From a bacterium (GTDB taxonomy: Bacteria > Bdellovibrionota_C > UBA2361 > OMII01): 10,168 bases of DNA. Positions within the stretch are counted from its first letter, which is position 1. Each line of letters opens with the position of its first letter. Under the pieces are notes generated by a model. It saw nothing but the letters and a program-made list of their open reading frames with translations. It was not told where the DNA came from and did no database searches. Location: contig JAFMIS010000061.1 in the NCBI GenBank assembly GCA_017853915.1, forward strand, positions 1 through 10,168, written 5' to 3'. The position numbers and the translations under genes were made by a program. Shown piece by piece: positions 7,569 to 10,168 of the stretch.

Positions 7569-8478
7569 GCACATTCGGCAAACCCTCATAATGAGAGGCC
7601 AACACGAAGGCATCGGCGTGATTCATATAAGCGAATGGGTTGCTCTGGAATCCCGGAAGAGACACCCGTTCTGAGATCCCGAGACGTCGCGCCTCAGCCT
7701 CAAGCTTCGATCGCTGACTACCCTCTCCAACTATTACCAAACGCGCCGGGCGGTGAGCGCAGAGACGCGCGAACGCTCGAACGAGCTCCAACATCCCCTT
7801 ATACATCTCCAAACGACCGGCACTGACCACAATTGGAAGATCCTTATGGCTAAACCAGGGATGATTCGGAATCTCCTCTCCTTGTCGGCGCACCTGATCG
7901 GTTAAAACTGGAGTCGGTAGAGTCCTCATGCGCGCCGACAACCGTGGCTCCATGCGACGCAATTCATCCTTAACCCCCTCGGAGACGGCTATAATACCGC
8001 TGGCCCCTCGATAGAGGATTGGAATCAATCGACGACATATCGCTCTTCCGAGATCTTGTTCCCGCTCTGAAAGCGGCGCATTCGACTGACGAACAACAAC
8101 GCGGGTCCGTACGCGAGATAGCTTTGCGGCGCACACCGCCGCGATATTGGCGTGCGTGATCGTTGAAAACAGCGCCGTCGGCTGCTCCCGCCGGAGATAT
8201 GTGACTAGTTTCGGGATCGCCTCCAACATTCTGCGACTGTTGAGGTCTTGCAGGTTAACTCCACGTGGAATCATGGATTGGAGCGCTCCTTCAAGCCTCG
8301 CCACCACTACATCAACCCTAAACCCGCGCTGAACCAACTGCCCAGCAAAAACGATCATCGCTCTCTCGGCTCCACCTCCATGCACACTAGGAAGAAATAT
8401 CGCGATCAGCGGAGGCCTATCGACGGAATCACTCGCCCTGAGGCGATTCTGACTGAGTGAGAGTGACACAAAGGGCAT
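7261..8478 (-). CDS. Glycosyltransferase family 4 (group 1)
   Basis: This is a GT-B glycosyltransferase for repeat-unit assembly in the cytoplasm; donor and linkage are unknown. Numbering is from the TTG at 8502. The N-terminal glycine-rich acceptor motif PSVHGGGAERA is at 38-48, the helix STITHANIAA at 113-122, and AVSEGVKDEL at 172-181. The donor domain has SAGRLEMYKGMLELVRAF (227-244), VGEGSQR (258-264), LPGF (282-285), and SHYEGLPNVLIQALAFGTPI (303-322). The last holds the family E-x7-E site with Gln at the second Glu, a substitution also known in related enzymes. STDCRSGPAEIL (324-335) and WGTLVPVG (340-347) close the fold. ATG 8478 is preferred over TTG 8502; both ribosome sites are weak. 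It lies 84 bases after the epimerase stop on the same strand, so an operon is likely. Its 3' part overlaps the polymerase gene on the other strand, and here this gene's frame is the conserved one. Confidence 0.94.
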   Translation of the reverse strand: MPFVSLSLSQNRLRASDSVDRPPLIAIFLPSVHGGGAERAMIVFAGQLVQRGFRVDVVVARLEGALQSMIPRGVNLQDLNSRRMLEAIPKLVTYLRREQPTALFSTITHANIAAVCAAKLSRVRTRVVVRQSNAPLSEREQDLGRAICRRLIPILYRGASGIIAVSEGVKDELRRMEPRLSARMRTLPTPVLTDQVRRQGEEIPNHPWFSHKDLPIVVSAGRLEMYKGMLELVRAFARLCAHRPARLVIVGEGSQRSKLEAEARRLGISERVSLPGFQSNPFAYMNHADAFVLASHYEGLPNVLIQALAFGTPIVSTDCRSGPAEILEGGRWGTLVPVGSEEQLASAIEGALARSKDETARESAWRRFDADAATSGYLGIAGLPERMPAASPELLKTDAGQVRCD

Positions 8479-8562
8479 CGAGCGAAGATCCGAACTTTTC
8501 AAAGCGCAAAATTATCGCGCGCTTCTCTCTGCTTCGATATGATGCCGCTCGGCAAATACGTA

Positions 8563-9486
8563 CTAGCGAGCTCCCGAGCGGTACCACTCAAGGGTCTTGA
8601 CCAACCCCTCGTCCATACGCACAGTTGGCTTCCATCCGAGCGCCTTACCAGCTCTCGTGTTGTCAATGACGCTTCTCATCTGTTCACCGGACTTAGCGGG
8701 AGCGAACAATATCCGCGCCGTGGGGCACGCTCGCTCCTGGAGAGATCTTGCTAATGATGCAATCGAGGTCTCCTGTGATGTTCCGATATTGAACTCGCCA
8801 ACCATCTTTGACGTAACGGAGCGATATACGGCGTCAGCCACATCTCCGACGTACACGAAATCTCGCGTTTGCTCCCCGGTTCCGAAAATTGTGATGTCTT
8901 TACCCGCTAACAGCCGCTCGCAAAATATCGCCACAACACCTGCCTCACCATGAGGGTTCTGTCTTGGCCCATAAACATTCGAGAGACGGAGCGATGTACT
9001 GGTGACGCCCCAAACGCGCGACCAAAATTCAAGGTACATCTCACCAACCCGCTTCGAGAGGCCATAAACACTCTCAGGGCGTACTGGATGAGTTTCCGGG
9101 GCGGGGAATACATCTTGCTCCCCGTAACATGCTCCACCCGAGGAGAGAAACACTACATGGGTTCCTTTTCTCTCTCTGAGAGGCATCAGGAGGTTAACCA
9201 AGCCCGTGACATTAATGTCGGTATCTACCGTTGGCTTATCCATGCTGATACGCACAGATATCTGAGCAGCTGCGTGAACCAGGAAATCAGGTTGCTCCGA
9301 TGCTACAACATCAGCCGCCTGTGGCGAGCGAATATCAAGCTCGTGAAGCTGGACGTCTTTGGGGAGGTTTGATCGATTTCCACTGGAAAGATCATCGATC
9401 ACGCTAACATCGTGAGCCTCGCGGAGTCGATCCACGATGTGCGAACCGATAAATCCAGCGCCGCCCGTAACTATAACCTTTGCCAT
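8563..9486 (-). CDS. NAD-dependent epimerase/dehydratase (UDP-glucose 4-epimerase-like)
   Basis: This is an extended short-chain dehydrogenase that interconverts or oxidises a nucleotide sugar to supply the polysaccharide pathway. In the 307-residue form, the NAD-binding loop TGGAGFIGSH is at 7-16 and the adenine-ribose acidic pair DD at 31-32. HAAAQISV is at 71-78, the catalytic Ser region LSSGGACYG at 114-122, and Tyr141 and Lys145 fall in YGLSKRVGE. RLSNVYGPRQNP (167-178), TRDFVYVGDVADA (207-219) and LGWKP (283-287) follow the family order. 4-epimerase is favoured by the overall pattern, but C6 specificity and dehydratase activity cannot be excluded. ATG 9486 has AGGGG five bases upstream and places the Rossmann motif at the very N-terminus, so it is chosen over the longer frame from 9555. 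It is the first gene of a two-gene run with the glycosyltransferase. Confidence 0.94.
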   Translation of the reverse strand: MAKVIVTGGAGFIGSHIVDRLREAHDVSVIDDLSSGNRSNLPKDVQLHELDIRSPQAADVVASEQPDFLVHAAAQISVRISMDKPTVDTDINVTGLVNLLMPLRERKGTHVVFLSSGGACYGEQDVFPAPETHPVRPESVYGLSKRVGEMYLEFWSRVWGVTSTSLRLSNVYGPRQNPHGEAGVVAIFCERLLAGKDITIFGTGEQTRDFVYVGDVADAVYRSVTSKMVGEFNIGTSQETSIASLARSLQERACPTARILFAPAKSGEQMRSVIDNTRAGKALGWKPTVRMDEGLVKTLEWYRSGAR

Positions 9487-9778
9487 ATGAACCCCTTCAC
9501 CGTAATACAAACATTCCCGCTCCATCTCTCTCGAGCAATCCCGTAGCACGATCACTAAGCGGTGCTATACTGAGGTGCGCCTGTCCATGGTGAAGACCCC
9601 CTGGGCCTCCGAACAGACAATCCTGTAGGAGCCTCCTCAGGCTAGCGCTGGCGGGGTCCGGTGAAAAGAATAAATGATACTACGAAGCCGCCGGGACTGC
9701 GCCCAACTCATACTATCAAGAGCTTACCGCTCTTAGAGGTACACGATTATTTATTGATTATATAGTGAAGAGGAGAAA
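9487..9778 (-). promoter_or_regulatory. Structured leader region between tRNA-Arg and the epimerase gene
   Basis: No protein gene is supported in these 292 bases. The sequence can fold. GACCCC (9595-9600) pairs with GGGGTC (9653-9658). Inside it CTCC-ACAG (9607-9610, 9613-9616) pairs with CTGT-GGAG (9623-9626, 9628-9631), with a small internal loop. A separate hairpin lies at 9718-9734. An AT-rich patch (about 9744-9764) contains a perfect TATAAT on the minus strand (9762-9757), but the matching -35 is poor. If that box is used, the epimerase message would carry a leader of about 260 bases. Confidence 0.4.
9718..9734 (-). promoter_or_regulatory. Hairpin with GGTAA loop (ops-like by shape, weak)
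   Basis: AAGAGC (9718-9723) and GCTCTT (9729-9734) form a perfect 6-base-pair stem. Read on the minus strand, the loop is GGTAA flanked by GC pairs. The RfaH ops element (GGCGGTAGC) also exposes a GGTA loop closed by GC pairs, and it sits in leaders of polysaccharide operons. The match is partial. No T-run follows, so it does not look like a terminator for the tRNA. Confidence 0.25.
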
Positions 9779-9852
9779 CGCGCCCTGAGGGATTCGAACC
9801 CCCGACCCTCTGGTCCGAAGCCAGATGCTCTATCCAGCTGAGCTAAAGGCGC
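9779..9852 (-). tRNA. tRNA-Arg (anticodon TCG)
   Basis: On the minus strand this folds as a complete cloverleaf. The acceptor stem GCGCCTT pairs with AGGGCGC (one G-T wobble), the D-arm is GCTC/GAGC, and the anticodon stem is TCTGG/CCAGA around loop CTTCGGA. The T-arm has loop TTCGAAT. The anticodon is TCG, reading CGA (Arg) codons. Length is 74 with discriminator G. The 3' CCA is not encoded: GTTTCTCC follows, so CCA must be added by nucleotidyltransferase. It marks the right border of the polysaccharide cluster, with its 3' end facing the cluster. Confidence 0.97.
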
Positions 9853-9906
9853 ACACCGGAGAGCGACACCTTACACCATTCCAGAGCCGCCCGTAAAGCG
9901 ACGCCC

Positions 9907-9912
9907 ATTATA
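9907..9912 (-). promoter_or_regulatory. -10 box of the tRNA-Arg promoter
   Basis: The minus strand reads TATAAT, an exact consensus, followed by the GC-rich stretch GGGCGTCGC. Such GC-rich discriminators are known at stable-RNA promoters under stringent control. The expected start is near 9900, giving a precursor leader of about 48 bases before the tRNA. The -35 position 17 bases upstream reads TCAATA, a weak match. Confidence 0.7.
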
Positions 9913-9928
9913 GCCCCAAGGCCCCAAG
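9913..9928. repeat. Tandem 8-base duplication in the tRNA promoter spacer
   Basis: GCCCCAAG occurs twice head to tail (9913-9920 and 9921-9928) directly upstream of the -10 box. It makes up nearly all of the 17 bases expected between -35 and -10. Confidence 0.8.
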
Positions 9929-9938
9929 GTATTGACAC

Positions 9939-10164
9939 TAAATCAGATTTAATCCCCCTCTCTGTTTGGTCCAGATGGGGTGCGTGACAAGCCGAGCAGG
10001 CCTAACCCGTATTTTTCACGAAGCTCACTGCGCTCGCCGTGAAAGATGTGCGGAAATAGAAACCATCCGTGACCTATTTCCTTATCGCCTACAGTTAGTG
10101 TGGGACCCCGATCTGCCCACACAATCTGTAGGCTCCAAATTCCTACGCTGCGCTCCGGAATTTG
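9939..10164. repeat. Array of consecutive hairpins (possible structured RNA or palindromic element)
   Basis: Inverted repeats follow one another with little space. TAAATC/GATTTA (9939-9951) is first. CCCCTCT with AGA-GGGG (9955-9961 and 9973-9980) has one bulge. AAGCC/GGCCT is at 9989-10003. TTTCACG/CGTGAAA is at 10014-10020 and 10038-10044. GGAAATAG/CTATTTCC is at 10052-10059 and 10074-10081. A compound stem pairs GCCTACAG-GTGTGGG (10087-10094, 10098-10104) with CCCACAC-CTGTAGGC (10116-10122, 10126-10133). CAAATTCC/GGAATTTG is at 10136-10143 and 10157-10164. Two loops share a near-identical 10-mer, C(A/G)CTGCGCTC (10026-10035 and 10146-10155). The four longest stems are far beyond chance. 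I do not recognise the element. Confidence 0.75.
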
Positions 10165-10168
10165 CAAG
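9949..10168 (-). CDS. Short open frame of unknown function, possibly partial
   Basis: A frame of 72 codons from TTG at 10167 to TAA at 9949 runs through the hairpin array and reaches the window edge, so it may be the 3' end of a longer gene. The peptide has runs such as IGHGWFLFPHIF and GLGLLGLSRTPSGPN that I do not recognise. There is no ribosome site in view. Because the same DNA is dominated by inverted repeats, the frame could be incidental. An alternative is a coding gene invaded in frame by palindromic elements. Confidence 0.25.
   Translation of the reverse strand, partial: LQIPERSVGIWSLQIVWADRGPTLTVGDKEIGHGWFLFPHIFHGERSELREKYGLGLLGLSRTPSGPNREGD

Noticed and set aside
8950..9372. 140-codon open frame on the plus strand
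   Set aside because: It is antisense to the clearly conserved epimerase, and its peptide shows no domain pattern.
9487..9555. Longer N-terminus for the epimerase starting at 9555
   Set aside because: The extra 23 residues precede the Rossmann beta-strand that normally opens this family, and ATG 9486 has a good ribosome site.
9718..9734. Rho-independent terminator for tRNA-Arg
   Set aside because: The stem is perfect, but it is followed by GATAGT and not by a T-run.
9779..9852. Second copy of the tRNA 3' end as an attachment site within the window
   Set aside because: No direct repeat of the tRNA 3' segment was found elsewhere in the window.

Overview
This is a Wzx/Wzy-type polysaccharide (O-antigen, capsule or exopolysaccharide) gene cluster from a Gram-negative bacterium, ending at a tRNA-Arg gene. 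A Gram-negative host follows from an outer-membrane beta-barrel with a signal peptide and a C-terminal aromatic beta-strand, together with O-unit flippase and polymerase genes. Base composition is moderate, with no strong skew. I cannot assign a genus from the sequence alone. No insertion sequence, CRISPR array, rRNA or broken protein gene was seen.

Layout, left to right. Positions 1-152 are non-coding and palindrome-rich. A small phosphoglycosyl transferase (minus, 153-884) starts the lipid-linked sugar. It is divergent from a family-4 glycosyltransferase (plus, 995-2260). That gene converges on, and overlaps by 119 bases, a minus-strand run of three genes read from 5758 down to 2142: a methyltransferase-like protein, an OmpL-like beta-barrel and a WzxC-type flippase. 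A 322-base gap separates this run from a Wzy/O-antigen ligase-like polymerase (plus, 6081-7568). The polymerase converges on, and overlaps by 308 bases, a second family-4 glycosyltransferase (minus, start at 8478 or 8502). Upstream of that gene on the same strand is an NAD-dependent sugar-nucleotide epimerase (8563-9486). About 290 bases of structured leader then lead to tRNA-Arg(TCG) (9779-9852, minus), which has a clear -10 box at 9907-9912. The right edge (9939-10164) is a close-packed series of hairpins that also carries a short open frame of unknown meaning.

The inferred pathway is as follows. The epimerase supplies a UDP-sugar. The sugar transferase loads the first sugar phosphate on undecaprenyl phosphate. 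The two glycosyltransferases extend the repeat unit, the flippase moves it across the inner membrane, and the polymerase joins units on the periplasmic side. The methyltransferase-like protein may modify a sugar, and the beta-barrel may act at the outer membrane. No Wza/Wzc-type export or chain-length gene is in the window, so the system is only partly shown.

The most unusual points are the hairpin array upstream of tRNA-Arg, the two long tail-to-tail gene overlaps, and the frequent strand switching within one pathway.
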